Shown one piece after another: positions 11,641 to 23,361 of a stretch of DNA of 64,000 nucleotides; the first letter of the stretch is position 1, and each line of letters opens with the position of its first letter. The notes below the pieces were generated by a model. The model had not been told where the DNA came from, searched no databases, and was given only the letters and a program-made list of their open reading frames with translations. This DNA comes from Forficula auricularia (taxonomy: Eukaryota; Arthropoda; Insecta; Dermaptera; Forficulidae), in NCBI GenBank assembly GCA_024734495.1, contig JALMQS010000225.1, positions 18,862,573 to 18,926,572 on the forward strand, given 5' to 3'. Position numbers and translations under genes: made by a program.

Positions 11641-13880
11641 AGTCGAGGAATAACCATTCTAGATTGATTTTTGACGTTTCGAGTTTATTGGTAACCATTG
11701 CTGAAGACATAGAGGAATCGACTTAAAATCAAAAATCGCCATCGACTCATCTAATCACTTGAGGAATAACAATTCTACATTAGGTTTTTGACGCTTCGAT
11801 TATTATTGGTAACCATTGCTGAAGACATGGAGGAATCGACTTAAAAATCAAAATAACGATCGATTCTTATCTAATACTAGAGGAATAACCTTATTGATCC
11901 ATTTTTGATGTTTTGACTATTAATGGAAACCTCTACTGAAAATGTAGAAGAATCGACTTAAAATCAAAAAGACTAAATTCTTTTATGGAAAACAACTCAA
12001 GCTTGAGTTGTTTGCCATAAAAGAATTTAGTCTTTTTGATTTTAAGTCGATTCTTCTACATTTTCAGTAGAGGTTTCCATTAATAGTCAAAACATCAAAA
12101 ATGGAATTCAATAAGGTTATTCCTCTAGTATTAGATAAGAATCGATCGTTATTTTTGATTTTAAGTCGATTCCTCCATGTCTTCAGCAATGGTTACCAAT
12201 AAAACCGAAACGTCAAAAATCCAATATAGAATGATTATTCCTCAAGTACTAGATGAGAATCAATCGCTATTTTTGGTTTAAAGTCGATTTCTCTATGTCT
12301 TCAGGAATGGTTACTAATAAAAAACCGAAACGTCAAAAATCCAATATAGAATGGATTATTCCTCAAGTACTAGATGAGAATCAATCGCTATTTTTGGTTT
12401 AAAGTCGATTTCTCTATGTCTTCAGCAATGGTTACCAATAAAAACCGAAACGTCAAAAATCCAATATAGAATGATTATTCCTCAAGTACTAGATGAGAAT
12501 CAATCGCTATTTTTGGTTTAAAGTTGATTTCTCTATGTCTTCAGGAATGGTTACTAATAAACCGAAACGTCAAAAATCCAATATAGAATGGATATTTCTC
12601 AAGTATTAGATGAGAATCAATCGCTATTTTTTATTTTAAGTCGATTCCTCCATGTCTTCAGCAATGGTTACTAATAAAAACCGAAACGTCAAAATCCAAT
12701 ATAGAATGATTATTCCTCAAGTACTAGATGAGAATCAATCGCTATTTTTGGTTTAAAGTCGATTTCTCTATGTCTTCAGCAATGGTTACTAATAAAAACC
12801 GAAACGTCAAAAATCCAATATAGAATGATTATTCCTCAAGTACTAGATGAGAATCAATCGCTATTTTTGGTTTAAAGTCGATTTCTCTATGTCTTCAGCA
12901 ATGGTTACTAATAAAAACCGAAACGTCAAAAATCCAATATAGAATGATTATTCCTCAAGAACTAGATGAGAATCAATCGCTATTTTTGGTTTAAAATCGA
13001 TTTCTCTATGTCTTCAGCAATGGTTACTAATAAAAACCGAAACGTCAAAAATCCAATATAGAATGATTATTCCTCAAGTACTAGATGAGAATCAATCGCT
13101 ATTTTTGGTTTAAAATCGATTTCTCTGTCTTCAGCAAAGGTAACGGATAAGAAAACAACGCAGTTGCTATGGTTACTCATAAAAATTCCTCCCAAATTTT
13201 TAGCATTTCACAGAGAGAAGCCTATCCATTTTTACTTAAGCAAGGCTAAATGAGCTATATTAAAACTTTCAAATGAATAAATTTTAAAGAATTTAAAAAA
13301 TTAAAAAGTACCATCTTACTCTAGAGTAAAGTACTTTAAAATATAATTTTACTAAAAACTTTATTTAACCTTTTTTGTGGTCCCCAAGGTACTTAATTAG
13401 ATATTAAATTTCATCAAAATTGGTTAAGTCATTTTCAAGATATTTAGAAAAAACTAAAAGTACTGAAATAAAGTACTAATGTTTGTAGGCCGATATGTAC
13501 CAAAAACTAATCAGCGCTTCATTTTGTTAAACTAATGGTAGGTTTTCAATTTCATTTCAATCGGTGCAACGGTGTGGAAAAAATCGTGGGCCAAAAAAGC
13601 GATAACATACATCCATCCATACATACATCCATCCATACATACATCCATCCATCCATCCGCACGCACTAAATGAAAAAATCGCACTTTTTGGCCTCTCGAC
13701 GAGACCCCATGTAATTTTTGGCAAAACCGTCACGTGCTAATATTCAACCTAATTGAATACTACAATTTGTGACTTTAATTGAGTCCATGGGTTCCGTAGT
13801 CTTTACCTGAGGACCCTTTTGAAGCCACGCTTGCCCCGAGAGCGATTACAATACTTTACCCATGCTTTGCATTGATAAAG
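11641..13880. mobile_element. Foldback element with 119-bp tandem array (copy 1)
   Basis: The right part starts with the palindrome AACTCAAGCTTGAGTT (11994-12009). It holds about nine units of roughly 119 bp to about 13140; the block GAAACGTCAAAAAT recurs at 12207, 12327, 12447, 12564, 12683, 12801, 12920 and 13039. A unique tail follows, with a (CATACATC)n-like microsatellite (13609-13658), ending near 13880. The left part (11641-11993) is an inverted copy of about three units, so the locus folds on itself at 12001. The same start, units and tail recur at 26626-27546, with only about three units. Non-autonomous; the superfamily is not settled. A Helentron-type element is one option, because minisatellite and microsatellite cores are known there. 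Confidence 0.75.
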
Positions 13881-14412
13881 CAAAAAAATCCATACATCTT
13901 AATCAGAATATTTTAAATAATCAAACAGACATCAAATCTTCCCCAATAATTGATATATTAATCAAAGACATTTAATTTGAATTTAAAAAATTTTCACAAA
14001 CACCTCGTACATTCCATTGTATTGTTTATTGCTCCCTTTATGGTTAACCATAGAAACCAACCTTTATAAAAGTGCCTTTCCAAGTATAAATCTTTGTATT
14101 TTTATTTTTATCCTTCTGAAACACCACAAACTCCAACCTAATATAATTTTAATAATGTTTCACTATAAACCAACACCGCGTTCTCTAAATTCGAGTAAAG
14201 TCATATGACCACATCACATATTTTAATTTTGTTTTCATTGAATTTTAACCCATTTATTTTAATTTCTTAAGCTTTTGAAATTGTTGGGTTATTTAAATTT
14301 TTAATTTCTATAAAAATATTTTTGTTATTTTTTAACAAATGTAATCAACTCCTACGTTACACCTTATGAAAATTATAATTTTTAAAAAATCTAGCGCATG
14401 CATCTTTTACTG
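13881..14412. other. AT-rich stretch, no feature seen
   Basis: No coding frame with recognisable content and no repeat border was found here. Confidence 0.5.
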
Positions 14413-14813
14413 GTTAAATAAATGCGCTGTTGCCAAATTGTTTTTAGTTTAAATTTTTTTATACATTTTTCATTATTTATTCATTATTATCTCAGAAACT
14501 GTGTTGTAGCCTATGAATCAAAATTGTCTTAAAATATTTATTGGTTATTGTTTAATGTTGGTTTAGTTTTTTATAAAAATAGTAAGAAGGCTTTCTTAAT
14601 TATAATTAAATTTGTATGTAATATTTCCGATATCCCGTATAGTGCAATGTTAAAGAGCCTGAAAAACTCGATTTTTAAAATTTAATATCTCCGGAACTGT
14701 ATTGTTCATAAATTTCGTTTTGCCACCAATCGATGCAGAAGTATTTAAATTTAATCTGTATAAATATCAAAAAAAATCCTAAGAAAACGCATTTGGCGGA
14801 ACAACTACCTTAA
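14413..14813 (+). mobile_element. Right part of a TTAA-family DNA element (mate at 39084-40441)
   Basis: Matches 40048-40445 in order (AAATAAATGCG, TTATCTCAGAAACTGT, TTCCGATATCCCGTATAGTG, TAATATCTCCGGAA, AAATTTCGTTTTGCC). It ends GGCGGAACAACTACC followed by TTAA (14810-14813), the right terminal inverted repeat (TIR) plus target site. No matching left end was found, so it is truncated. Confidence 0.65.
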
Positions 14814-15689
14814 CAGGTAGACCCATCTTTTAAGAATTTAGTTTCGTATTTTCCCTCACTTCAAAGTATACCTACTTTTTTTTCATAAATTTTTATACAA
14901 GTTGAAAGTCAAGTTTTTCTGTAATATAGATACAAATTAAGTGAATTTACTAATTGAATAGGTTCATGATAAGATTCGGTGAATGGCCAACTCAACGTTT
15001 GTCATTGTCTCTGAAGAGACAGAAAGTCATATCCTTTATTTCTATCTAGTTTTGTTTATTTATAGTCTATTGGTATTAATAGAAGTAAATTTATCAAATA
15101 TTATACACTACCGTTTTATCAATTCTTTAACTAATATTATTTACGATGTCTATTTTATGTTCTACAATATAACAAATCATATATATATATATATATATAT
15201 ATATCTTGTAATAATAAGCAATGGCGTAGATAGGAATGAAGGCGAGTTCAAAAAGACCGGACTACAGTCTTATAAAAAATTTCATTGACATTTCTATCGA
15301 ACAGATGAGGTCTTAATAAAAATATAATTATTTTAATGATTAAAAGCAACAATATTCATTTTGTACTACTTTATGTTGTTTAACAACTTTATATTGGACA
15401 CTTAAAAACGGAAAGAATTACTGTTTGTTTAGTTTGTTAAAAATATCTAAAAAAACAGTTTAAAATCTACTCTTATTAAACGAGCAAAAATTGTATATTT
15501 ATTTATATAAAAATATTTGTATCTTGGTTCTATTTTGAAAACGACTCTAGCGATTTTGATGAAATTCACGGGTTGGGGGTGACAATTTGATCTGTCACGG
15601 TCTCATCTTCGACAAAATTGTTTTTGATGGGTTTTATCGTAATCAAATTAATTATTCTCAGGTAGAAAAATTCCATTCATAAGGATTTA
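14814..15689. other. Unassigned AT-rich stretch with (TA)n at 15178-15203
   Basis: A 101-codon frame crosses the TA run at 14983-15288 and has no recognisable domain. Around 15530-15600 is a degenerate copy of the phrase seen at 29995-30080 (AAAACGACTCTAGCGATTT), which belongs to repeat sequence. Confidence 0.45.
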
Positions 15690-15825
15690 AAAAAAAAAGG
15701 TTTTCCTTTTACTATTGTACCCAGACAGACAATGGGTTGGGTTAATCCCATTCTCAGGGTTTTAAAAAAGGTTACTTTTTCCTTTTGTACTCAGGCAGAC
15801 AATGGGTTGCCTTAATTCATTGTTC
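15690..15825 (+). repeat. Two-unit tandem duplication
   Basis: The block around CAGACAGACAATGGGTTG, preceded by CCTTTT and TGTACCCA, occurs twice (about 15700 and 15770), about 70 bases apart. Confidence 0.6.
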
Positions 15826-16036
15826 TAAAAGGCCTTGAAGAAGTATTGTGATTGTGGATTTTAACATATTTTGTTCTCCCTAAACGTTAGAAATATTAAT
15901 AAACGTTTTATAATTGTTTTTATAAAGAACTTTATTTATTTACCAATAGAATAAAAAATAATCAAGAATTTATTTTAAAATATATTTCGCATAAGCAGGT
16001 CTCAATTTTCTGAAAAAACAACACATTTTGATAGGT

Positions 16037-16290
16037 TTTATTTATTTATTTATTTATTTAAAACAATGCTCTGAGGTGGCTACCTCGTAGAGCAGAAACA
16101 GAAAGAATATATACAAATAGTAACATTTAAGTAAGCAAACAGAACATATATAATATTTAAATGAAAAACAGAAAGAATACATACATATAGTGACATTTGA
16201 ATGAGGAACAGAAAAGAATAACAGATATACAAATATATAGTAAGATTTAAATGTTAAACAGAAAGAATACAGGTAACAATAAGATTTAAA
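16037..16290 (-). mobile_element. 3' end of a LINE with (AAAT)n tail, plus short tandem repeats
   Basis: On the minus strand the sequence CTGCTCTACGAGGTAGCCAC leads to an (AAAT)n tail (TTTATTTATT on the plus strand at 16037-16060). The same end occurs on the plus strand at 27740-27831. Upstream (16097-16290) are about four tandem units containing AAACAGAAAGAATA and TTTAAATG. No coding part survives. Confidence 0.6.
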
Positions 16291-16447
16291 TAGTGCAAGA
16301 CTCTCCCAAACCCAGTGAGCAACCTAGAGTCAGCACAAGCAGCATGGCAGTGACACATTACTCCAAACCAGCTCCCCGAGAAGATGCACTCCTGAGATTT
16401 ATTAACAAATGGATGAATAAAAATGAATCATATGGTTGAATTAAATC

Positions 16448-16552
16448 AGGTGCAGGAGGTGGGGTGCAGTGGTGGGTGATCTGGGGGTAGGGCGAGGTTT
16501 CGGGGGTGGGGTCGAGCGGGGTGGAGGTGAGGTGGGGGGGGGGGGTACAGTG
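16448..16552 (+). repeat. G-rich tract with G-quadruplex potential
   Basis: Many runs of three or more G (including a run of about twelve at 16533-16546) in an otherwise AT-rich region. Composition mirrors the C-rich minisatellite at 30808-31340 on the opposite strand; a few blocks (GTGGGGTG) are shared. Confidence 0.6.
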
Positions 16553-16677
16553 GGCGAATATTATATATTTTTGTATTTTTTAATTTGAAAACAGCTCTCA
16601 AATAAAAATCGACCTTTTTATCAGAATTTTAAATTAAAAATAATATTAAAATAAAGCTTTTTAACTGAAGGAAGAAG

Positions 16678-18195
16678 TTACCGAGCATCGCTCGGTGCCT
16701 CCAGGTACTGTTTTGATAATAATAAAAATCAACTGGTGGTGTGACTTTTACATTAATTTCTCCCTTATTCGAAATAGTCATAGTAATTTTCTTAATTCAA
16801 ATTACTTCAATTACTTCAATTTGGGTTTCCCCAATCCCGAAAAAGACGAAATTGCAAAAATACCAAAAATCTTCATGTAAACACTTACTTTTGGTTCTTC
16901 GAATTTAGCCAAAAGCTTCTAGATAGCTTAAGTTTCAAATCCCGTATTACGAGATATGAACTATTAAAATATTATATTTATTTTGTGATATGACTATCAT
17001 CACTCTTCTCACTTTATTCCAACCGGAATTTATAATACTTTTTGAAAAAATTAAGATATTTGATAAGTGTACTGATTATCAAAAAATAACAAAAATCTTC
17101 AAGTAAACATATCAACTTCCTGTTCTTTCATTTTAGTCAAAATCTTGATATACTTCTTCCAGCCTCTAGATAGGTTACCATAAGTTCAAATCCCAAAGCT
17201 CTGCGATTTACCATAGACGAAATATGAACGATTAAAATATTTATTTTACGACACTCCTAATTTACTTCCTCTTCCTTTAATTAAATCGGATTAAAATTTA
17301 TACTCGACTAATAAGTTATGACCCTTGATAAGTACACCAATTAAAAAAAATAATAATAATTAGAGCCATTTTTGAGAAAATCACAAGAAACGAAAAAACT
17401 TTAATGTAAATGTCAACTTCCGGTGTTCCAATTTTAACCAAATCTTGCTCTACTCGTTCTGCCTTATATCGAGCTTAAGTTTCAAATTTCGTTACTCTAA
17501 GACTTATGGTAGCGAAACGCAGGTGGCTACATACGTACATAGTACATACATACGTACACACTAGGGTGGTCCTTATTTTGGGTATTTTCGAATTTTTACG
17601 TTGACAAGAGCTCATATGGTTCGAAATAAATAAAAAAATATCCCCCAAGTTTCAAGTCTCTATCTCAATTATTATATAATCTGTGACCCCAAGGGATCTA
17701 AGTTTCTCATCTAAATAACATGGGGTGTTTGCTATTGAAAGATCAATTTTTTATTCCGGGCAAAGTAATGGTTGAAAAAATTTGAAAATCTGTAGTCTTA
17801 TCCCTCAGAATTTTTACAGATTTTTAGCTATTATAATTTTGGAGTCTATAACTTAGTATGAGTTGAAACTCGGGGGATATTTTTTTATATTTATTTTGGA
17901 CCATATGAGTGAGCCCTTGTCAGCGTAAAAATTTGAAATTTGACCACCCTAGTACACACGAACCAATATGGATTTTTGACACCTTTTTGGACTCTGGAGA
18001 CCACACTATCTGGTATTATGCTCTAAATCCAGTTTCAAACTATTAAGGACATTGATTCCTTCCACCTTAAAGTCACAAAGCGAAATTACCTTTTTCACCT
18101 TAGAAATAGAAGATCTCAAAGTGTCAGAATCCCGGCAGAAAATTGCAATACTTCACATTATTCTAGTACCTAGAACACCGAGTGTTGCTCGGTAA
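16678..18195. mobile_element. About 1.5-kb repeat with 30-bp imperfect terminal inverted repeats
   Basis: The left end TTACCGAGCATCGCTCGGTG and the reverse complement of the right end (TTACCGAGCAACACTCGGTG) match, and both continue to GGTAC. Each end can itself form a small hairpin (ACCGAG/CTCGGT). The interior is non-coding and made of diverged internal repeats around AAATATTTATTTT, TCAACTTCC and AAAATCTTG, shared with 32270-32700 and 61980-62410. It hosts the TA-MITE at 17564-17949. Superfamily not recognised. Confidence 0.6.
17564..17949. mobile_element. TA-MITE copy 1, 386 bp
   Basis: TIRs start GGGTGGTC and end GACCACCC, flanked by TA on both sides (17562-17563 and 17950-17951), with about 60 bases of imperfect inverted repeat (TATTTTCGAATTTTTACG... 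against CGTAAAAATTTGAAAT). TA target and short non-coding body fit a Tc1/mariner-type MITE. Inserted in the 16678-18195 element. Confidence 0.8.
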
Positions 18196-18328
18196 TTTTT
18201 TGCTTTAGTTTAAAGTGATATATTAATATCCAAAATTAAATTAAATTAATTTCCAAAATTTTGACCCGCTCCAGCAATAATCAAGCAGGGTTATTGATAA
18301 TTGAGTAACAGAAATTAAACTAATAGCC

Positions 18329-19004
18329 CAAGAGCCCACGACGTCCAGACCTTCGTTATTTTACAGACACCCCTAAACTCAAGCTTGAGTGGTTTGCCAT
18401 AAAAGAGTTTAGTCTTTTTGATTTTAAGTCGATTCTTCCACGTTTTCAGTAGAGGTTGCCATTAATAGTCAAAACAACAAAAATGGAATGCCATAAGGTT
18501 ATTTCTCTAGTATTAGATAAGAATCGATGGTTATTTTTTATTTTAAGTCGATTCCTCCATGTCTTCACCAATGGTTATCAATAATAACCGAAATGTCAAA
18601 AATCTATGTTAAAAACAATTAAAACTCTCCGCCTATTGAGGTAACATTTTTTTATAGGTCGCCAAGTAACATATATAAAATTTATCTTTTATATTATAAC
18701 GAAAGTATATTTATAATTTATTAAAGTTTAGGGGTGTCTGGCAGGGGGTAGCAGCTGTCATAAGTGTCCGGCAATGGATGACGAGATTTTTAAAGTTATC
18801 CTGAAGAAAATATAAAAAAATTGAGCTTTATACTTTAACGAATTTAAAGTACTATTTTATACACCTTTATTACCTGTTACCTGCCAAAGTAACCACAACC
18901 CAAACTCTATAGTCGCTGGTCGTTCTTACCTGTATAGGGGATATGCACAGAAAAACTTTCAGCTTTTATAAAATAACGAAGGTCTGGCCGTCGTGGGATC
19001 TTGA
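18329..19004. mobile_element. MITE-like element with TIRs, hosting a nested insertion
   Basis: The left arm AAGAGCCCACGACGTCCAGA and the right arm (reverse complement AAGATCCCACGACGGCCAGA) continue into CCTTCGTTATTTTA. A second inner pair (AGACACCCCTAAACT at 18365 and AGTTTAGGGGTGTCT at 18724) is also inverted. The 18376-18625 sequence interrupts the left side. Confidence 0.65.
18376..18625 (+). mobile_element. Tandem-array element, copy 3 (5' fragment)
   Basis: Starts ACTCAAGCTTGAGTGG like the elements at 11994 and 26626 and carries two diverged array units (TTTTAAGTCGATTCTTCCAC, TCGATTCCTCCATGTCTTCA). The tail is missing. Confidence 0.7.
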
Positions 19005-19095
19005 TCTATAATAAAATATGAAAATTTGTAGACACAACTTCTCAATATTTAGTGTAGGGTAGCGATTTTCACGATTTTCAAAAGAATGTCTATTA

Positions 19096-19530
19096 GGATG
19101 GTCCTTATTTTGGGTATTTTCGAATTTTTACGCTTACAAGGGCTCATATGGTTCAAAATAAATAAAAATATCCCCCAAGTTTCAAGTATCTATCTCAATT
19201 ATAACCTATGCCCACAGCGATGTAAGTTTCTCATCTAAATAACATGGGGATTTTGGCATTAAAATATCAATTTTTTATTCCTGCCAAACTAATGGTTCAA
19301 AAAATTTGAAACTCTATAGACTTTATGCTTATAATACTAGCCATCAATCAGAATTATTACAGATTTTTAGCTATTATAATTTTGGAGTTGGCTAGATAAA
19401 TTACTGCTATATCTTAGTGTTACTAAGTTATAGACTCCAAAATTATAATAGCTAAAAATCTGTAAAAATTCCAACCATAAGAGCCTTTGTCTGCTTAATA
19501 ATTCGAAAATACCCAAAGTTAGGACCAATC
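19096..19530. mobile_element. TA-MITE copy 2, 435 bp
   Basis: Starts GGATGGTCCTTATTTTGGGT and ends AGTTAGGACCAATC, flanked by TA. Same family as 17564-17949. The right half is rearranged, with an inverted repeat around AAAATTATAATAGCTAAAAA. Confidence 0.75.
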
Positions 19531-19750
19531 TAATCTCTATCTATAACTCGAAATCTATGAGACTATTATAATTTTTCGTTTTTTTTTACATTCTGGACCG
19601 TCATAATCTATCCCCTAATCACGGTTTATCATTGAGTCATGATCATATGTCGAAATTTAATTTAATTTAGTTTTTCATAATTTTGGCCTCAATATTTATG
19701 TATCTTTTATAATAAAAATCCGTTAAAAAAAAATTGACTGGTTAAAAATT

Positions 19751-20000
19751 AATATATATATATATATATATATTTTTATTAGTCCAGGCCGGCTTATATG
19801 CATAGTACCTAAATATATTTATTATTTATTAAATGCATTAAGGGATTTTGATGCAGGTCTAGACCGGTCTAGCCTCCCTCCACCCCTGGGAGACTCCCCG
19901 CTACCCCTCCCGCCTGACCGACCAAGCCTTGGATAATCCCTCTTAGTAATCCGGCGTCTCGACTCGACACTCCATCTCAACGAAACTCCAGATAATTTCA
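19751..20000. other. (TA)n followed by a GC-rich patch
   Basis: A TA run (about 19751-19774), then at 19848-19990 a GC-rich block (GGTCTAGACCGGTCTAGCC, CCTCCCGCCTGACCGACC) that stands out from its surroundings. A weakly similar phrase occurs at 20845-20885 (GATTTCGATGCATGTCTGA, GGTCGAGC). No convincing protein; probably a repeat fragment. Confidence 0.4.
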
Positions 20001-20450
20001 TCCTTTTGTGCAATAAAATTTAGTTTTACTATTTAAGCGTCATTTAATTGAATTTGTTATTGAAAGAGCAGTGGATTAACTGAAAACCAATCAAATTAAA
20101 TGGTAACATATCCGAATTTTTAAACAATTCTCTTTAGCATCCTAACAGATTGAAATTGAATTCGTGGGCTTGTTATTTTTTATTCAATTTCTAAACAAAA
20201 AAAAACGTTTTTATTTATAAAAAAAGTTACAATTTTAATCATAATATTAACAAAATTTCAAAAGTGAAACGTTTCTTGCTTCATCCCCTTCTCTGAAAAA
20301 AATTGATGTAATCCCCTACCTCTTAATCAATTGACTCAATAGAAATTAAATAATCTTGTCTATTACAGTTTTATTTAGGAGACTGATGTGTTAACTACTT
20401 GAATTGTATATTTTGTATTTAAAAATACTAATTTTAGTTTTATTTTCCAG

Positions 20451-20524
20451 ACCAAGAAATCACTAATTCACCATGGGAAGCGGTATCCTGTGATCGTCTT
20501 GGCTTCTTCGAGCGTCAGTTTAAT
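20451..20524 (+). CDS. Candidate internal coding exon, gene not identified
   Basis: A 74-base block preceded by a good acceptor (TAGTTTTATTTTCCAG, 20435-20450) and followed by a perfect donor (GTAAGT, 20525-20530). One frame is open throughout and reads through ITNSPWEAV and CDRLGFFERQF, ending exactly on a codon boundary. Its balanced composition and aromatic-rich peptide look like real protein, unlike the flanking AT-rich sequence. I do not recognise the family. Neighbouring exons were not found with matching phase; the candidate at 22880 does not join it directly. A second open frame through the block is less protein-like. Confidence 0.5.
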
Positions 20525-20530
20525 GTAAGT

Positions 20531-21310
20531 TTCTAAATAATATATTATTTTATTTCAATTTTCGAGGTCTTAGTAAGATTTAAAACTTTTATCTGTCTTG
20601 AAATTTGAAAATCTCGACTCTATATGGCTAATTTAAATTAGTTTTATTGCTATACATTTTAAAGTTAGAAATCTATCTCAGTATTAATGTGGTGGGATAG
20701 ATCCAATGGTTATGCTTTCATTGTGAATAGATTTGATTAAATTGCAATTCATTGTAATTATGAGTTAGTATTAGTGGATTGATAATAAAATTGATTTTAG
20801 ACAATATAGCTATTCCCATAGGGGCGCCCAAGCCAAGCATTCAGAGATTTCGATGCATGTCTGAACTGGTCGAGCAAACTCCAATCGAATTGCGATTTTG
20901 GGAATTTCTCAGAATAATCAAAATCAAAATATTAATATATTATTTTATCAAAATTATTCTCTTTCGATTAATTTAATTTACTCGTGAATATTTCCATACA
21001 GAACAAGTCATTTCTTGTTTCATCTTAATAAATTTAATATAATAGAAAAAAGCAGATAAGTAAGTAATATATTTTTTCTTAAATATATCTTTTATTGATT
21101 TCGATTAGCATTTGGAGCATAAGCATTTATTTAATTGAACGACCAAATTGAAAACAACTAGATCTTTTAAGTTAAGCAAAGTACCTACAATGTGATTAAC
21201 CTTCAGATAGTTGATTAAAGAATAATATTTTATTTGAATAAAAAGCATCTTAGATTTATTTATTTTATTTAGTGCCATCAATAATAATTGATATGGCACT
21301 ATTAATTTCG
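20531..21310. other. AT-rich stretch, no gene seen
   Basis: Candidate intron downstream of the exon at 20451-20524. Short frames here lack domains. Confidence 0.4.
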
Positions 21311-21360
21311 ATAGTTAAGCAGCCTCCATCACTGTTAACTCTTGGATGGTTGACCATATT
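21311..21360 (+). pseudogene. 5S rRNA-derived fragment
   Basis: ATAGTTAAGCAGCCTCCATC resembles the GTTAAGCAACGTCGAGC core of 5S rRNA. GTTAACTCTTGGATGGTTGA with the following CC (21334-21355) closely matches the conserved box C and downstream region (GTTAGTACTTGGATGGGTGA). The 5' third of 5S is not recognisable. It is a 5S pseudogene or the head of a 5S-derived SINE. Polymerase III internal control elements are partly present. Confidence 0.55.
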
Positions 21361-22860
21361 AAAATGTTAAGAGGCTTGACACGATAGTTTACAGTCGTTC
21401 CATTTACACACCCTAAATGTTAACTGACAGATTGTAATTTTAAGAGGAAATAAAAAAAAAAAAAAAGAATCACTCGCCCATCATCCATCGCTACCCGACC
21501 ACCGAAAGACATCGCACTATCCGCTTTTTGATTATCCAAATGATAATCAAAAAGGCTTAAAAAAGGTTTTTATTGTTTAGAAATTAGGAATCAATAGAAT
21601 AGAAAGGTGTGTGGTTGGTCTAACAATGTTTAGTAATGTATGTGTCCATTAGGTATAGAGAAAGTACTTCTCTAATACATACTAAGGATTTCTTTCTATC
21701 TTTATTTCATTCTCTTTGGTGTGCAGTGTATCTCTGTGTTTTATTTTCAGGTACAACTGACATATACATTTATTAAACATTAGTATAACCAAGCACAAAT
21801 ATATCTTTATAGTTAGAATCAGTTTATAATACTATTAATTCGCGAATATAACTCCTCCCAGGTGAGGAATTAGATGATAAGGGGCGATTTTAGAATTTTT
21901 TGAATAAAATATATATCTGCACCTTCCACAACGATATAGTTATAAGTGGGATTTAGGCCTTTTAATTTTTAAATACGGATTTTCCTATTTACTTAAATAT
22001 AGGTACCAAAGACAATTGGACTACTCAGATATAAGCCTGGCGTAGGTGTTGTTATAGAACCCCATAGGTATGCGAAAACATAACGAAGTATCCATATCTA
22101 TTAATAAAGACACTTGAGTAATTAAACCGTTTTGTCTATAGAAATACATTACCGCATTTTTGTTTCAAATTTTTATTTGAATGAATTTTATACAGAATAT
22201 ATTTTTACTTTTTGGATTTGGTTTTAATTAAAAGTATAACGAGATTTACGTTGAACTTTCGTTGCTTGATAAAAGTTTCCTAATTATGATCGAAAGGTTT
22301 TGTACATTATTATTTTATTTGGTCAATTTTTTACTATATTGGTAATAATCTATAGTTTTAATAATAGCCAAGTACATTGCAGGCCGAACTTTGTTCGATA
22401 ATTTGTGTGTTAGTTAAAATAGGTATAGAAATATTATTTTTAATTTTAAATTCCGGGATAATGGACGATTTTTTATGAAGCCAGTATTAATTAAAATATT
22501 GTTAAAACTATTAGTATTCAAAACTTTGAACACAGAAATGTCCTGAGCAGGCCGAAATCATATTTTTCCCCCAATTTTATTTTTATTAATTATTGATTAT
22601 GCACATAAAGCCCCGGCAGCTAAAAGCCCCATAAACTAAATAATAATAATAATTATTATTATTGGTTATTTATTCAATGACTTCTTTTGTTTTTATTCAA
22701 CAACTTTTTTTTTCTTTTTTTATATATAAATATGAAGTTATGAGCGCGGACTAACCCACAAAATTATAATTAAATGATTTTTTATTAAACTTGAAACTTA
22801 TATAACATTTTATCTGTTATTTCTCATGTGGTCAATTACCGATTGGATATAGAAAATTCG
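21361..22860. other. AT-rich stretch, no feature recognised
   Basis: Contains a short A-run (21451-21466), a perfect hairpin TTTTTGATTATC/GATAATCAAAAA (21525-21551) and a small (TAA)n/(TTA)n inverted run at 22641-22665. No coding exon was identified. Confidence 0.45.
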
Positions 22861-22879
22861 TTTTTTTTCTTGTCAGCAG

Positions 22880-22983
22880 GCTTGCCACATAAACGATTAA
22901 CCATTTTTGGGAGGCATCATCCTATACATCATCTTATAAGTAGCATTGAACGTGACTCTTTAACAAAGGATAAAGGGGGAAAT
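22880..22983 (+). CDS. Weak candidate coding exon, gene not identified
   Basis: A T-rich tract leads to CAGCAG at 22874-22879 (two possible acceptors). An open frame follows, including LPHKRLTIFGRHHPI and HHLISSIERDSL, up to a possible donor GTAATC at 22984. The peptide is His/Arg-rich and not obviously low complexity. The donor is poor and the phase does not join the exon at 20451-20524. It may be chance. Confidence 0.3.
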
Positions 22984-23295
22984 GTAATCAATTTTCCTCT
23001 TTTTTCCTTCCTACATTTTTAAAATTGTTGAACACATTCTAAGCAAATTCTTTTCGATAAATCGATTTTGCTATTTAAACATTCATCTGTATTTTTTTAC
23101 ACGATTTTAAGATTTCTAAAGATTCAATTGCACTTATTAATTTTAAATCGCGTTCCGCGTTAATTAACCACCTGGAAACGAGTGATAATTTAGATTCAGA
23201 TGTTCAGCTAAAGAATTTTCTTTTTTGCGATTTTATTGCGAATTGGTATTGTATATGTATAATTGTATATGTTTATTTCAATCAATCATAGGACA

Positions 23296-23361
23296 ACCTC
23301 ATTGATTTCTCTTTATGAATTTACAACTCTGCTACACTCGGCAAAACAAAATCATTTCAAT
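23296..23361 (+). repeat. 3' end fragment of the foldback/hammerhead family
   Basis: Matches the end of the elements at 61576-61972 and 63219-63832: TTTCTCTTT, CAACTCTGCTAC, CTCGGCAAAACAAAA, ATTTCAATT. The core motif is absent. 23362-24371 is AT-rich with no feature recognised. Confidence 0.6.
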
